Of a DNA stretch of 64,000 nt, positions 38,772 to 48,385 are shown piece after piece. The position numbers and the translations under genes are program-made. The notes beneath the pieces are model-generated. The model was given only the letters and a program-made list of their open reading frames with translations. It made no database searches and was not told where the DNA came from. Positions within the stretch are counted from its first letter, which is position 1; the number at the start of each line of letters is the position of its first letter. The DNA is taken from the NCBI RefSeq assembly GCF_014858725.1, contig NZ_AQGV01000012.1, forward strand, positions 2,108,001 to 2,172,000, given 5' to 3'. Origin of the DNA: Pseudoalteromonas aurantia 208. Lineage in GTDB: Bacteria; Pseudomonadota; Gammaproteobacteria; Enterobacterales; Alteromonadaceae.

Positions 38772-39461
38772 TCATTTTTTCATTAGCTGAAAATTAAACT
38801 CTCCCGTACCTAATATCTCATACATACGCCACCAAAGAAGGACATTCATTTCCATAGCTCGTGAGTACGTAATATTCCCTAAATCGATAACCTGCTCACT
38901 TTCCCAGCCAAATGAATTCAATATTTTCTGCGCTATTGATTTCGCTTCTTTGTTGTTGCCACTCATAAATACATTATGCTGCCCTTCGATGAGAGATGGG
39001 TTCACCATAACCGTATGCTGAATATTATTTAACGTTTTTACTATATGTGCCTCAGGAAATGCTTTTTGTAGCTTTTCACCAATTGAGGTCGTATTTACGG
39101 GGGACAATGACGGTTGTTCGCCTTCAGCACCAAATACAAGCCCATTTGATACATCAATAACAGTCTTGCTTTTTAAATCACCAAAGTCAGCTAAATCCAA
39201 AGCATTTTTAGCAACCGATCCATGTGTGCATACAAACAACAGCTCAGCAAATTTGGCTGCCTCAGTAATTGATTTTAGAGTGACCTTATTATTTCCCCCT
39301 TGCCATTGTGCCAAAGGTACATTCCCAAATACATCTGTTCCATTTTGTGCTAACGTTTTTTGAACATCACGCGTACCCATTACCACTTCGTGCCCTACTT
39401 GTACTAGCTTCGCTGATATGCTGCGACCAACCATACCTGTACCAATGACTGCAATTTTCAT
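38772..39461 (-). CDS. NADPH-dependent F420-reductase-like oxidoreductase
   Basis: 229 residues. N-terminal Rossmann motif AVIGTGMVGRSI (4-15), then MGTRD as in NADP-binding members of the NPD-type F420-reductase family, and NGLVFG in the dimer region. An excellent GAGGAG site lies 8 nt before the ATG. It follows a secreted SnoaL-type gene by 43 bp; a LysR gene diverges from them. Confidence 0.85.
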   Translation of the reverse strand: MKIAVIGTGMVGRSISAKLVQVGHEVVMGTRDVQKTLAQNGTDVFGNVPLAQWQGGNNKVTLKSITEAAKFAELLFVCTHGSVAKNALDLADFGDLKSKTVIDVSNGLVFGAEGEQPSLSPVNTTSIGEKLQKAFPEAHIVKTLNNIQHTVMVNPSLIEGQHNVFMSGNNKEAKSIAQKILNSFGWESEQVIDLGNITYSRAMEMNVLLWWRMYEILGTGEFNFQLMKK

Positions 39462-39504
39462 TTATGCATCTCCTCTCACTAATTTCTATTAAACTTACTG
39501 CTGG

Positions 39505-39945
39505 TTAGTTTCCACCTTGAGGGTGGTCTGCAACGATAAGCCATGTGCCATCATTTTGCTTTTGAACAACTTCTATTCCGCTTCCAAATACCCTCTGCTC
39601 ACTCTTATTAGCTGCCTTTAAAACAAACATATATTTAGATCGTAAAATTGTGAGCTTTTCTCCCGCAACTGCATAGGCTGTCACCATTTCAATACTCTTT
39701 GCTGAGTTGATTAGCAACGTTAGATCCTGACATAACTCTTTTTTTCCTTTTGCTACGGTGCCATCTAAACGTTGAACGATCGCATCATTTTTGTATAGAG
39801 CACATAGCCATGATATGTTTTTTTCGTTGAACGCTTGGACCCATTGTTTATGTACATCAGTAGGCGTGGTTGGCAATGAGCTCTGTGCATATGCCATTGA
39901 TAATATTGGTGATAGTAATAAAAATAAGCTGGTAAATTTATTCAT
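39505..39945 (-). CDS. Secreted SnoaL/NTF2-fold protein
   Basis: 146 residues with a signal peptide (about 1-20, ending AYA). The mature part begins PTTPTDVHKQWVQAFNEKNI and continues as one cone-shaped alpha+beta domain of the DUF4440/SnoaL type, ending GTWLIVADHPQG. Function unknown. AGGAA precedes the ATG. First gene of a two-gene minus-strand unit. Confidence 0.8.
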   Translation of the reverse strand: MNKFTSLFLLLSPILSMAYAQSSLPTTPTDVHKQWVQAFNEKNISWLCALYKNDAIVQRLDGTVAKGKKELCQDLTLLINSAKSIEMVTAYAVAGEKLTILRSKYMFVLKAANKSEQRVFGSGIEVVQKQNDGTWLIVADHPQGGN

Positions 39946-40115
39946 TAGATTTTTCCTAAAATTAATTTACTGTAGAGTTGTCATTTGCAAATGTTTAAAC
40001 AACACGGTATTCAAATTAACCACTCCAAGTTCTATACAGAGAATGATAGAGCAATATCTCGCATTCAAAAATACACATAAATGCACTATAATTCTGCATT
40101 TATGCAGAGGTTAAT

Positions 40116-40982
40116 ATGTTTAATTGGGATGATTTACGTTATTTCCTTCATGTAGTAAATACAGGGAGCTATTCTTCAGCCGCTAAGGTCCTAAAAGTAA
40201 ACCACACAACTGTATCTCGAAGAGTGCAAGGGATGGAGCAGACGAGTGGCGTTAAACTCTTATTGCATACGCCAAAGGGCTTTGAGTTAACAGAAGCCGG
40301 AGAAGAAATTATTGAAGACGTAAGATTACTTGATAATATTAGCTATACGATTGCAAGAAAATTAGTTGGGAAAGATCAGCGATTATCAGGATCAATCACT
40401 ATCACCATGCCTCATGATCTCTTTAATTATTATCTTTCTGATTGTCTGGTCCAATTTAGAGCGCAGTACCCTGATATAGAGCTGAATCTAAGTCTTACCA
40501 ATAGCATTCAAAACTTATCACTTCGTGAATCAGATATTGCGATTCGATTTACTAAAAAACCACCAGAAGATCTCGTTGGGTATAATATTGCTATGTTGCA
40601 ACATGCTGTCTATTCCAGCAAAAAACTTGATAACGACACTGAAACGTCTAAAAACTTAATATTATGGAACGATGAAGTAGTGGTTCCCTCCTGGGCGACT
40701 GAACGATTTAAGAAATGTCATATCGCATTAAAAGTGGATGATTTAGAAAGCATGTATAAAGCCGTTAGTGCAGGCTTTGGAGTCGCTTGCATGCCTTGTT
40801 ACCTACCCCGCTTACTGTCAGATAAGAATATCAAGTTACTAGGTTATGTTGATAGCCTTCAATCTGATTGGGGCTTATGGGTACTTAACCATGTCGACGT
40901 GAAAAACTCAATGAAGGTAAAGCTTTTACGTAAAGTATTAATTGATACTTTAAATCAGAAAGTTCATCAATTTTCAGGTTAA
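40116..40982 (+). CDS. LysR-family regulator
   Basis: 288 residues: DNA-binding domain WDDLRYFLHVVNTGSYSSAA then VNHTTVSRRV, followed by an effector domain. It diverges from the SnoaL/oxidoreductase pair by 170 bp and is the natural candidate to regulate it. AGAGG sits near the start. Confidence 0.9.
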   Translation: MFNWDDLRYFLHVVNTGSYSSAAKVLKVNHTTVSRRVQGMEQTSGVKLLLHTPKGFELTEAGEEIIEDVRLLDNISYTIARKLVGKDQRLSGSITITMPHDLFNYYLSDCLVQFRAQYPDIELNLSLTNSIQNLSLRESDIAIRFTKKPPEDLVGYNIAMLQHAVYSSKKLDNDTETSKNLILWNDEVVVPSWATERFKKCHIALKVDDLESMYKAVSAGFGVACMPCYLPRLLSDKNIKLLGYVDSLQSDWGLWVLNHVDVKNSMKVKLLRKVLIDTLNQKVHQFSG

Positions 40983-41049
40983 TATTTTAGGCTACACTTC
41001 AGTCGTGCTTTGGTCCGGCTATGTGAAGCGATATATGAAAAAATCATAG

Positions 41050-41167
41050 ATTACTTTAAACGATGTAATTCAATCATAAGCACCGCACATGTCAAAAGAT
41101 TGCTCGTAAACCTATTTTTGGTTCTTGTCCTATTGAAGAATTAAAAATAAGACGAAATAATGTTTGA
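41050..41167 (+). pseudogene. Decayed fragment of the nth 3' end (remnant 2)
   Basis: The frame ARKPIFGSCPIEEL (41102-41143) matches Nth ARKPKCGSCLIEDL at 10 of 14 residues. Upstream, ctttaaacgatgtaattca resembles gtttaaggtcgatgtacatca of nth. The fragment corresponds to about codons 170-210. It lies just after a plus-strand LysR gene, in nth orientation. Confidence 0.65.
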
Positions 41168-41213
41168 CCGCATTGACTCTAAAGCGGTCGCTGAATCTTA
41201 GATGAAACCAAGG

Positions 41214-42158
41214 TCACATGCTCTTTTTTAACCTTAGTGGGCTCAGCATATAAAATAACTTACTTTGCGGCTGAATGGTTTGGATCACTAAACACAATGA
41301 TACTAAAGTAATACCTCCCCACCCAATGACCTTAAGCTTTTCGCCGATGATCAAAACAGCGAAAACAGTTGCAACTAAAGGTTCAATAAGGGTTATGAGT
41401 GTCGCTTTACTTGCATCTACAAAACCCAAGCCAAATCCAAATAACAAATACCCTAAAAACATTGGGATCACGGCTGTATACAAAGATACCAACACATTCG
41501 TTGGGCTTGAAAATAAGTTACCTCCTGTAAACCATAACGACGGGAGCAACAATAAAGCAGCACACCCGAACAGCCCAGACATGGATGATTGAGAATGAAC
41601 GCCACTTTCAATTAGGCGCTTCGCTGCCCATGAATAACCGGCATAACTCAATGCGGCAATACCCCCCAAAAAAACCCCCATGCTCTGTTGATACATGTTG
41701 TAAGCAGTACCACTGTTTTGCTCTTTGCCAAACGTCAAAAAAGCAATTCCTATCGCACCAATGACAAAGCTCACGCCCCATTGCAGTGATATCTTTTTAT
41801 GACTTATTAGACGTTCAAGGATTGCGGTAAAAAACGGCGCCATAGCAATAGATATGACCGTGCCAATAACAACACCAGATAACTGCATTGAGGAATAAAA
41901 TGATAACGGATAAGTAACCACAGAACTAACCCCTAAAAATAATACTTTAGGCCGTTTAAACATGCGCTTATAATCAATAACTAATTTTTTCCATGCCATA
42001 ATGACAAGTAACACTCCCCCTACTCCCATAGAGAATGCACCAATGGCTAAAGCGTTTACATCATGAGAATAACTTGCGACAGTACCAGTTGTTCCCCATA
42101 AAAAACTGGCCATAACAATTGCAATAACCCCTTTAACATTGCCGTGATGATTTTCCAT
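41214..42158 (-). CDS. EamA/DMT-superfamily transporter
   Basis: 314 residues with ten membrane helices and duplicated EamA halves (FLWGTTGTVASY at the start, LITLIEPLVATVFAVLIIGE in the second half). Probably an exporter. AGG is upstream of ATG 42158. An AraC-type gene lies 100 bp upstream on the same strand and may regulate it. Confidence 0.88.
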   Translation of the reverse strand: MENHHGNVKGVIAIVMASFLWGTTGTVASYSHDVNALAIGAFSMGVGGVLLVIMAWKKLVIDYKRMFKRPKVLFLGVSSVVTYPLSFYSSMQLSGVVIGTVISIAMAPFFTAILERLISHKKISLQWGVSFVIGAIGIAFLTFGKEQNSGTAYNMYQQSMGVFLGGIAALSYAGYSWAAKRLIESGVHSQSSMSGLFGCAALLLLPSLWFTGGNLFSSPTNVLVSLYTAVIPMFLGYLLFGFGLGFVDASKATLITLIEPLVATVFAVLIIGEKLKVIGWGGITLVSLCLVIQTIQPQSKLFYMLSPLRLKKSM

Positions 42159-42258
42159 AGTGAAACCTGTTTAGATAACTTCAATACAGAAATAGTACGC
42201 GAGTAATACAGTGTGTTTTTAACAATTAAGACGCTATTGTTGACCATTCAGACTAAGT

Positions 42259-42996
42259 TTACTTTTTGAACCGAGTTGGAGATAAGCCAAAGTACTGTGA
42301 AAACTTTCGGCTAAAGGCTGAAAGTGCTTTATAACCTACTTTTTCACCAATAATTTGTAACGGATAATCCGTATGCGTCAGTAAAGCTTCTGCTTTTTCC
42401 ATCCGCCTTTTTGTTATAAATGTCATCACTGTCATCCCCATTTGTTGTTTAAATAACTTCTTAAACTGTGTTTCACTCAAACAAGCGGATTCAGCCAAGC
42501 ATTTAATTGACAGTTGTTCGTCAATATTTTGCTCTATAACGGATATAGCCATACCTAGGCGTGTATCAACTTTTGGCAATAAAGGTTGCTCTGCTAGCAA
42601 TAAACCAAACATGTCAAACATCGCCTGTTCTAATTGGACATTCACTTTGTTTTCGAGCTGATTTTCAATAAAAGTTAAGTAGCTTCTAAGAGATGCATTA
42701 ATCATAAAAACAATACAATGAGAAGATAGAATATTCGGTGGTAGATTTTCCATGTCTACCACGACAAATCTAGCTTCAGTCTGCGCAGTGAACATGTGTA
42801 CTTCATTCGCTTTCACGACAACACATTCACTCGGTGCAACTTTACCGTTGAAATCACCAACGCATATATTTATCACACCACGTATAGGTAAAACTAATTG
42901 ATTAAAGTGATGTGAATGCCGTGCAGGCTTTGTGCTATAAGAGCGAATGGATAATTGATTTTTCATAATAGCAGAAAATATATGGCCGTGCTTCAT
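42259..42996 (-). CDS. AraC-family regulator with N-terminal cupin
   Basis: 245 residues: N-terminal cupin-like ligand domain with HHFNQLVLPIRG, C-terminal AraC DNA-binding domain with CLAESACLSETQFKKLFK and a second helix-turn-helix closing AFSRKFSQYFGLSPTRFK. Likely regulator of the EamA gene downstream. No strong ribosome binding site. Confidence 0.88.
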   Translation of the reverse strand: MKHGHIFSAIMKNQLSIRSYSTKPARHSHHFNQLVLPIRGVINICVGDFNGKVAPSECVVVKANEVHMFTAQTEARFVVVDMENLPPNILSSHCIVFMINASLRSYLTFIENQLENKVNVQLEQAMFDMFGLLLAEQPLLPKVDTRLGMAISVIEQNIDEQLSIKCLAESACLSETQFKKLFKQQMGMTVMTFITKRRMEKAEALLTHTDYPLQIIGEKVGYKALSAFSRKFSQYFGLSPTRFKK

Positions 42997-43029
42997 TATG
43001 AGTTTGGTTATATATTAGAGTAATGAGTA

Positions 43030-43149
43030 TTAATGTGAAGCACCTATTAACACTTTAGTGGTATTTCTCATCGGGGTGATGAACTCACGCTCACAAATGT
43101 ACACACGATCATTACTAATGTGAAGGTTAGCATGCGTTTTATAAATCAT
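43030..43149 (-). CDS. Possible small protein, 39 residues
   Basis: A minus-strand frame from ATG 43149 with AAGGGG 8 nt upstream to TAA at 43030. The product (MIYKTHANLHISNDRVYIC...) has a balanced composition, but I recognise no family. It could also be the tail of a lost gene. Confidence 0.35.
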   Translation of the reverse strand: MIYKTHANLHISNDRVYICEREFITPMRNTTKVLIGASH

Positions 43150-43631
43150 ATTCAATGCCCCTTTCACCTTCCTCGTTATACGATAAAATAACAAGTCTTA
43201 GCAGTAAATCAGATCAAACGCGCATTATCTGCTTCAATAGCCACATAGGTTCACTTGGTTGCCAATTTTTAATAGCCTCTTATATGCTGGGCGAATTTTA
43301 ATCATATCAGCCCTAGCCGTTACATAATGGTATTGCTGTAATAAAAACCTTATAGCGCTAGGCAATAAATATTACGGAATCTATGCTATATCCGCTAAGG
43401 AATACACTCTACCAACTCACCATTTTCTCTGCTTCAACGTCTCATCCATTTATTTAAATATTTGATGAATATGCTACGCCATTTTTTGTACTGTTTCTTC
43501 AAGAATACCGTTTATTGATATCGCTTTATGGTCTTATACAAATGGCAAAAGCAGAGTTAAAAGACGAGTTTTTGACTCAAGATATCACTGCTGCACTTAT
43601 GCACACTAAGCGATGAAAAGTACTGAGTATG
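43150..43631. other. Intergenic region, no gene seen
   Basis: About 480 bp of A/T-rich sequence between the AraC regulator and a beta-lactamase-fold gene. A 24-codon frame (43541-43615) is too short to support. Confidence 0.4.
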
Positions 43632-43690
43632 AAAGCCCCTTGTTCTGCGTATCTATTTGGTAATAAGTTTCCAAATACAATGGGGCTTTT
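43632..43690 (-). terminator. Branched inverted repeat downstream of the serine hydrolase
   Basis: aaagcccc and ggggcttt enclose about 42 nt that contain a second inverted repeat (atttgg / ccaaat). It lies 19 bp past the stop of the minus-strand hydrolase and could act as its terminator. Confidence 0.45.
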
Positions 43691-43708
43691 ATTAGACACC
43701 TTACCGCT

Positions 43709-44806
43709 TTACTCTAAAAACTCACCCGCTAAGTCCATCACATAAGTAAAATCAGGCATATAATCGCCACCATTACCCAGCATGATAATAAAAGCATTTT
43801 TATCTCTGTTTATTGCATATATCGTTCTGAATCCATCATGCTTGCCGCTATGACCATATGCTGTTTTACCATCGCCACTGAAATAAAAGATCCCGTACCC
43901 TGTGCCATTCAACGAGGAATCGGCCTTACTGATGTGCGCTTTCAACATTAAACGCATTGTTTCAGCTTGTAGTATTTTCCCTGCCATAAGGGCATACATA
44001 AAGCGCTCCATATCATGCATTGAGCTCACCTGCGAAGATGAGCCTACAGCAAACACATTACGTCCATAAATTTGATGATGCTGTGCATGATTCATCGCTG
44101 TGCGTTCGGTTATATCAACGTCTTCATCAAGTATATATGTGTTATTCATATTAAGTGGGGCAAATATTTCAAGGTCCATAAATTCTGGAAATGGCATATT
44201 TGCCACCTTTGTAATTATTTCAGCTAACAGAATATACCCCGTATTGCTGTACTCTTCTTTACGTCCAGACCCAAATTCAAGTTGATGGTTTTCTATGAAG
44301 TACTGTAATATTTTTGGATTGGTAATGTCATTATTAATAACTTCATGGGTATTTAAGTCATTAAATATATCGGGTATGCCTGACTGATGAGTAAGTAAAT
44401 GATGAATGCTGATCTCTTGCCAAGATGAATCTAGCTCAGGCAAATAATCAACAATTGAATCGTGTAGTCCCAAAAGACCTTGCTCGTAAAGCTTCAGAAT
44501 TGCCACCGCGGTAAACGTTTTACTCACAGACGCTAAACGAAACTGCGTATCTTCGCTAATTGGCTGCATTGGACGTGCAACACCCTTCATTCCTGTATAA
44601 AGGTTTTTATCATTTTGCCATACAGAAACAATCAAACCGGGTCCATCCGCATTGAGGTTGGCCTCTAGCACTGCATCAAGTGTTGTCACTAGATTCGTTT
44701 GCACACCCGTTTCGATTGTTTTGTACTTTCCACTATTATTGCACCCAGTAATAAATAACAACACACTGATAATCATCAACATCTGAAAACAATTTCTGCA
44801 CTTCAT
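43709..44806 (-). CDS. Beta-lactamase-fold serine hydrolase lipoprotein
   Basis: 365 residues. Lipobox ITGC (acyl Cys22) after a signal peptide. Class C beta-lactamase/DD-peptidase motifs: Ser93-x-x-Lys96 in ASVSKTF, a YSN motif in EEYSNTGY, and HSG in YGHSGKHDG. Such proteins may be peptidases, esterases or beta-lactamases; lipidation and length favour a peptidase or esterase role in the envelope. It is divergent from a LytTR regulator, 103 bp apart. Confidence 0.88.
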   Translation of the reverse strand: MKCRNCFQMLMIISVLLFITGCNNSGKYKTIETGVQTNLVTTLDAVLEANLNADGPGLIVSVWQNDKNLYTGMKGVARPMQPISEDTQFRLASVSKTFTAVAILKLYEQGLLGLHDSIVDYLPELDSSWQEISIHHLLTHQSGIPDIFNDLNTHEVINNDITNPKILQYFIENHQLEFGSGRKEEYSNTGYILLAEIITKVANMPFPEFMDLEIFAPLNMNNTYILDEDVDITERTAMNHAQHHQIYGRNVFAVGSSSQVSSMHDMERFMYALMAGKILQAETMRLMLKAHISKADSSLNGTGYGIFYFSGDGKTAYGHSGKHDGFRTIYAINRDKNAFIIMLGNGGDYMPDFTYVMDLAGEFLE

Positions 44807-44909
44807 ACATCACTTTCCATTTAATTTTTATGCTAATTATGTTTAGATTAACTTATACAGCGGTTGTATTTGAGGTGTCATTCAATATTATTTACCAACC
44901 GTATACAGC

Positions 44910-46607
44910 ATGCAACAGAATACACTTAACCAATTGATTAAGTTGAATAATAATAATTCATGGTCTAATTATAAATTGATAAACAGTATAAAGTTCACCT
45001 CACCCAAGTATGCTGTTTTACTGATTTTGATAGCAGCTGTCGTTGTATTGGCTTTTTCTTTACTCAGTTCAACTCACTTGTCTGAGGAAGGAGTAAAAGA
45101 CTCGAAAAATCGATTCTCTATTTTCACGCATTTCAGTCACCATAAAAACACTGACTATGTATTAAATGCAGATATTCCCTGGCATAAATCTAATGCTGGC
45201 ACATTTAACCTCGGCTCCCACCAGCATGGAGTCATTAAAATTATGCCCCGCCGCACAGAACTCACTAGTGCGAGTGAAGAATTGACGATTGTTCTATCCA
45301 AAAATAATATTTTTACACAAGCCAGCTTAAGTTATCAGGTCAATGCAACGCCGTATACAGAGCCTATGAAGTCATCTTCTAAAGATGCAAAAATACTCAG
45401 CATTGCCATGCCTAAGAACGTATCTTCTGAACCGCTGTTTATTTTAGTCACTGGTCGTTATTTAAGAGGTGACATCCAAATTTTAAATACTCAGGAATTT
45501 ACCGACTATATTAAATGGACGTCAGTTCAAGATGGCCTATATTTTGGCTTTACGGCGCTGATCTTTACGTTAAGCTTGATTAGCTACTTACTATTTCGTC
45601 ATGCCATTTTCCTAAAGTATGCCATCTTATTGGCTTCTATCTCCGTATGGATTGCTGCCGGTGAAGGGTGGCTGACGCATTTTATACCGTACTTTACACA
45701 TCAGCCATTTTTTACAGCCAATTCATTGGGCTTACTTTTCTTTATTTCGTTCGCCCTTTTTAGTTATGATTACCTAAAACTTAGCAAACAACAGCGCCTG
45801 CTTGGCTGCATACTTAAACGCTGTCAGTTGATACTTTCAATTATCTGGCTTTCTTACTGCTTGTCATTTAATAGCGCCGAACCAACGCTTTATCAAATTA
45901 TCTATGGCTGTGCACTGCTCGTTTGTTTTACTATTCTCACAACGTCACTCACCGCTGCAATGTTATCTTATAAGTGCGAGCATAAGCACAGTCTATTTTA
46001 TATCTCTGCACTGTGTATACTTTTTCTCTGCGGTGTTATCTCAGGTTTATCTATGACCTCTTTAATAGACTATCAAGTAAAATGGACGCTGATAAAAATA
46101 GGCTCAGCGCTTGATATGACCTTATTAGCCACAGGATTAATGTATTGGTATAAACAATCATTGAGTCATTTTTCATATGAACAAACACACAGGAAAAACC
46201 TACAATCCAAATTAGCAACAACAGAGCAGCAATTAGCAGACACAGAAAAGCAGCTAAGTATCACTGAATCGAATAACTCTCTATGCCCTCACATTGCCAA
46301 GGTCGTATCTTTGCTAGAGCACACTTTATACATAAAAGCTGCTGGTAACTATTCGACCGTTTTTTATCAAAACGCGCATGGTATTCAAGAAGCGCTAATT
46401 GATACCAACATTCAGGCCATCGAAAATTCTATTGCCATAACAAAGCTGACCCGTTGCCATAAATCTTACCTTATAGGCTTAAAAACTGGCTTTCATCTTC
46501 ACCGAAGAACTTCTGCTGATTACGATTTGGTATTCAATCAAACCCATGTCCCTGTTGGCCGAAAATACCTAAAAGAAGTAAAAACCATTTTTAGCCTCCG
46601 AGACTAA
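44910..46607 (+). CDS. Membrane LytTR-family regulator
   Basis: 565 residues: a first membrane helix (about 35-55), an extracytoplasmic region to about 205, about seven hydrophobic segments (205-420; 7TM-DISM-like layout), a coiled coil (about 430-455), and a C-terminal LytTR DNA-binding domain (about 465-565) with LEHTLYIKAAGNYSTVFYQ and CHKSYLIGLKT. It joins a membrane sensor directly to a DNA-binding domain. The divergent serine hydrolase is a probable target. Confidence 0.85.
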   Translation: MQQNTLNQLIKLNNNNSWSNYKLINSIKFTSPKYAVLLILIAAVVVLAFSLLSSTHLSEEGVKDSKNRFSIFTHFSHHKNTDYVLNADIPWHKSNAGTFNLGSHQHGVIKIMPRRTELTSASEELTIVLSKNNIFTQASLSYQVNATPYTEPMKSSSKDAKILSIAMPKNVSSEPLFILVTGRYLRGDIQILNTQEFTDYIKWTSVQDGLYFGFTALIFTLSLISYLLFRHAIFLKYAILLASISVWIAAGEGWLTHFIPYFTHQPFFTANSLGLLFFISFALFSYDYLKLSKQQRLLGCILKRCQLILSIIWLSYCLSFNSAEPTLYQIIYGCALLVCFTILTTSLTAAMLSYKCEHKHSLFYISALCILFLCGVISGLSMTSLIDYQVKWTLIKIGSALDMTLLATGLMYWYKQSLSHFSYEQTHRKNLQSKLATTEQQLADTEKQLSITESNNSLCPHIAKVVSLLEHTLYIKAAGNYSTVFYQNAHGIQEALIDTNIQAIENSIAITKLTRCHKSYLIGLKTGFHLHRRTSADYDLVFNQTHVPVGRKYLKEVKTIFSLRD

Positions 46608-46611
46608 AGTG

Positions 46612-46790
46612 ATCCTAGTAAATCTGAGTATTAATCGTGGCTTTATACGTATTGAATTTGCCGCGAACCAAAAAGCTCAAAGTCGGCGCACACTAAACAT
46701 TAATTTTACGCAGCTGCAATGTATACACCACCAGCAAGCCTAAATGTCGTTCTTACCTAATTGTTGGTTTTGCGCACTGACTTAAAGTGA
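46612..46790 (+). pseudogene. Decayed fragment of the nth 3' half (remnant 3)
   Basis: Two blocks align with nth. The first (46612-46681) reads IRIEFAA where Nth has NRTKFAM and keeps gaatttgcc against aaatttgcc. The second (46698-46775) reads KPKCRSYLI against KPKCGSCLI and keeps cctaaatgt exactly. A deletion and frameshift lie between them. It begins 4 bp after the LytTR stop and covers about codons 135-205. Confidence 0.65.
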
Positions 46791-46841
46791 TATGAGTCGC
46801 AGACCGCGTTGAGAAAAAGCGGCCTCTAAAGGCAAATTCAT

Positions 46842-47531
46842 TTATTCCTTATCAAACTGAGACCATGAAATGGCTTGGCTGCGCTTCCTAGCCATTACTT
46901 TTATTACCCAGTAAACCGCTGACAATATAACGAATACAACAGGGAGTAAAATAAACTCTATGCTTTGCAACGCTTCAGGTAAATGCCTAGCTTGTCCAAG
47001 GAAGAAAGCGGCAGTTGACATAAAAAGAGGAAAGAACATACGCCATAAGTGCCTAACCAGCTTGCGGCGGCCTCTTAGCCCTCCCAACTTGATATAATGA
47101 TAATCGGCCACGGTGCAAAATGCCACGACGCTACCAAAAGCCAAGTATGCTTCAATACCAAAGCCCCCCAATTTTCCATCGTCAACTTGGGTTGTTTGAT
47201 ATGAATACCAAATAAAACCCACCGTTAACAATAAGGCGAAAACAAAAAGCGCTTTATCAAATACATTGATGCGATTTACAGGCTGCCAGACCGTATTTAA
47301 CGCCGACAATACAAAATAACATAACACCAAGCCATTCATGATAGATATCGGAACATCTCGTAATATAGCAATGTAAGTACCTGTTATACCAAGTGTTAGT
47401 ATTGCGCCGACATATGCTCTTCCCAAGTACTTATGACTGCTTTCTCCTTTAGGGAAAAGAATGACGGCGTAACCTGCGAGTAAAGCCATCGCGCCCGACA
47501 AAATGTGTAACGTCATTACTGATAAAAACAT
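46842..47531 (-). CDS. DUF2306-like membrane protein
   Basis: 229 residues, seven or so hydrophobic helices. It begins LHILSGAMALLAGYAVILFPKG, with SHKYLGRAYVGA soon after, a His/Gly pattern seen in DUF2306-type proteins. Function unknown. Second gene of a minus-strand pair, 10 bp after its neighbour. Confidence 0.7.
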   Translation of the reverse strand: MFLSVMTLHILSGAMALLAGYAVILFPKGESSHKYLGRAYVGAILTLGITGTYIAILRDVPISIMNGLVLCYFVLSALNTVWQPVNRINVFDKALFVFALLLTVGFIWYSYQTTQVDDGKLGGFGIEAYLAFGSVVAFCTVADYHYIKLGGLRGRRKLVRHLWRMFFPLFMSTAAFFLGQARHLPEALQSIEFILLPVVFVILSAVYWVIKVMARKRSQAISWSQFDKE

Positions 47532-47541
47532 AATTGTTCTC

Positions 47542-48237
47542 CTAGCTATTTGATTGAAGGTTATCTGTACGTGCGCCGAGTGATGTTAAAAATCCAGCGG
47601 CTAACAGATAAATGGGGACCAATAATTGTGACAGTGCCAGCGGTAGCTGAGCTAAGCTTGGGGTCGGTGCTTGAAAAAAAGTATGTCCAACCGCAATCAG
47701 TTGTAATACACACGATGCGAGTGCAAGGTAAGCAATCCATTTCGCGATTAGCTCAGCACGGATCAGTAAAATATAGAACGCAGCTAGACTACAACTTGAC
47801 ATAAAAATAGAAAAAAAATGGGCTTCGTTTCTCCCCACGGCTAACATTTTTTTCATGACACTCGTATTAGACTCGTGGACAGAAAAAGAGGATAAAAAGG
47901 AGACATACTCAGCAAGTTTTGCATATTCATATGCGCATAAGACTATTCCTACCGCAGCGAATACGATAAGGGAGATAAATGTTCCTTCATATTCCTTGAT
48001 ACGACTTTTTGGTAAAAGCAGCCCGAACACTAAATTAATTGCGCTGATCAGCAAAGCAACGAGCGTGGCACATCCCAAAATGACTGTGATCTCCTCTATA
48101 GAGGCCGAACCATCGTAAGTAAGAATGGGCGTTAAAAAGTAGAAGTTTAGCAGTAACCCCAACGCCATTTGCAACAGCATTAATCCCGCTATCGTTTTTG
48201 CCGCAACCTTGTGATTGGGGTAATTGATTGATGACAT
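47542..48237 (-). CDS. DUF4386-like membrane protein
   Basis: 231 residues, six membrane helices. The pattern ARTIAGxxLLQ at the start (here AAKTIAGLMLLQM) and LIRAELIAKWIAYL later resembles DUF4386 proteins. Function unknown. It starts 149 bp from the divergent two-component operon, which may control it. Confidence 0.65.
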   Translation of the reverse strand: MSSINYPNHKVAAKTIAGLMLLQMALGLLLNFYFLTPILTYDGSASIEEITVILGCATLVALLISAINLVFGLLLPKSRIKEYEGTFISLIVFAAVGIVLCAYEYAKLAEYVSFLSSFSVHESNTSVMKKMLAVGRNEAHFFSIFMSSCSLAAFYILLIRAELIAKWIAYLALASCVLQLIAVGHTFFQAPTPSLAQLPLALSQLLVPIYLLAAGFLTSLGARTDNLQSNS

Positions 48238-48385
48238 AGAGTCACTCCGTAAAATTAACTTGGAGAAATCTTACCCGTTTCTATATCAGCATTGGGTAAC
48301 ATAGTGTAACAATGACATCAGTAGAATTGTTTTTAGGCAGCCAATCAGGGAGTATGGTACTCAACAAATTACCAAGTTATTTGCT

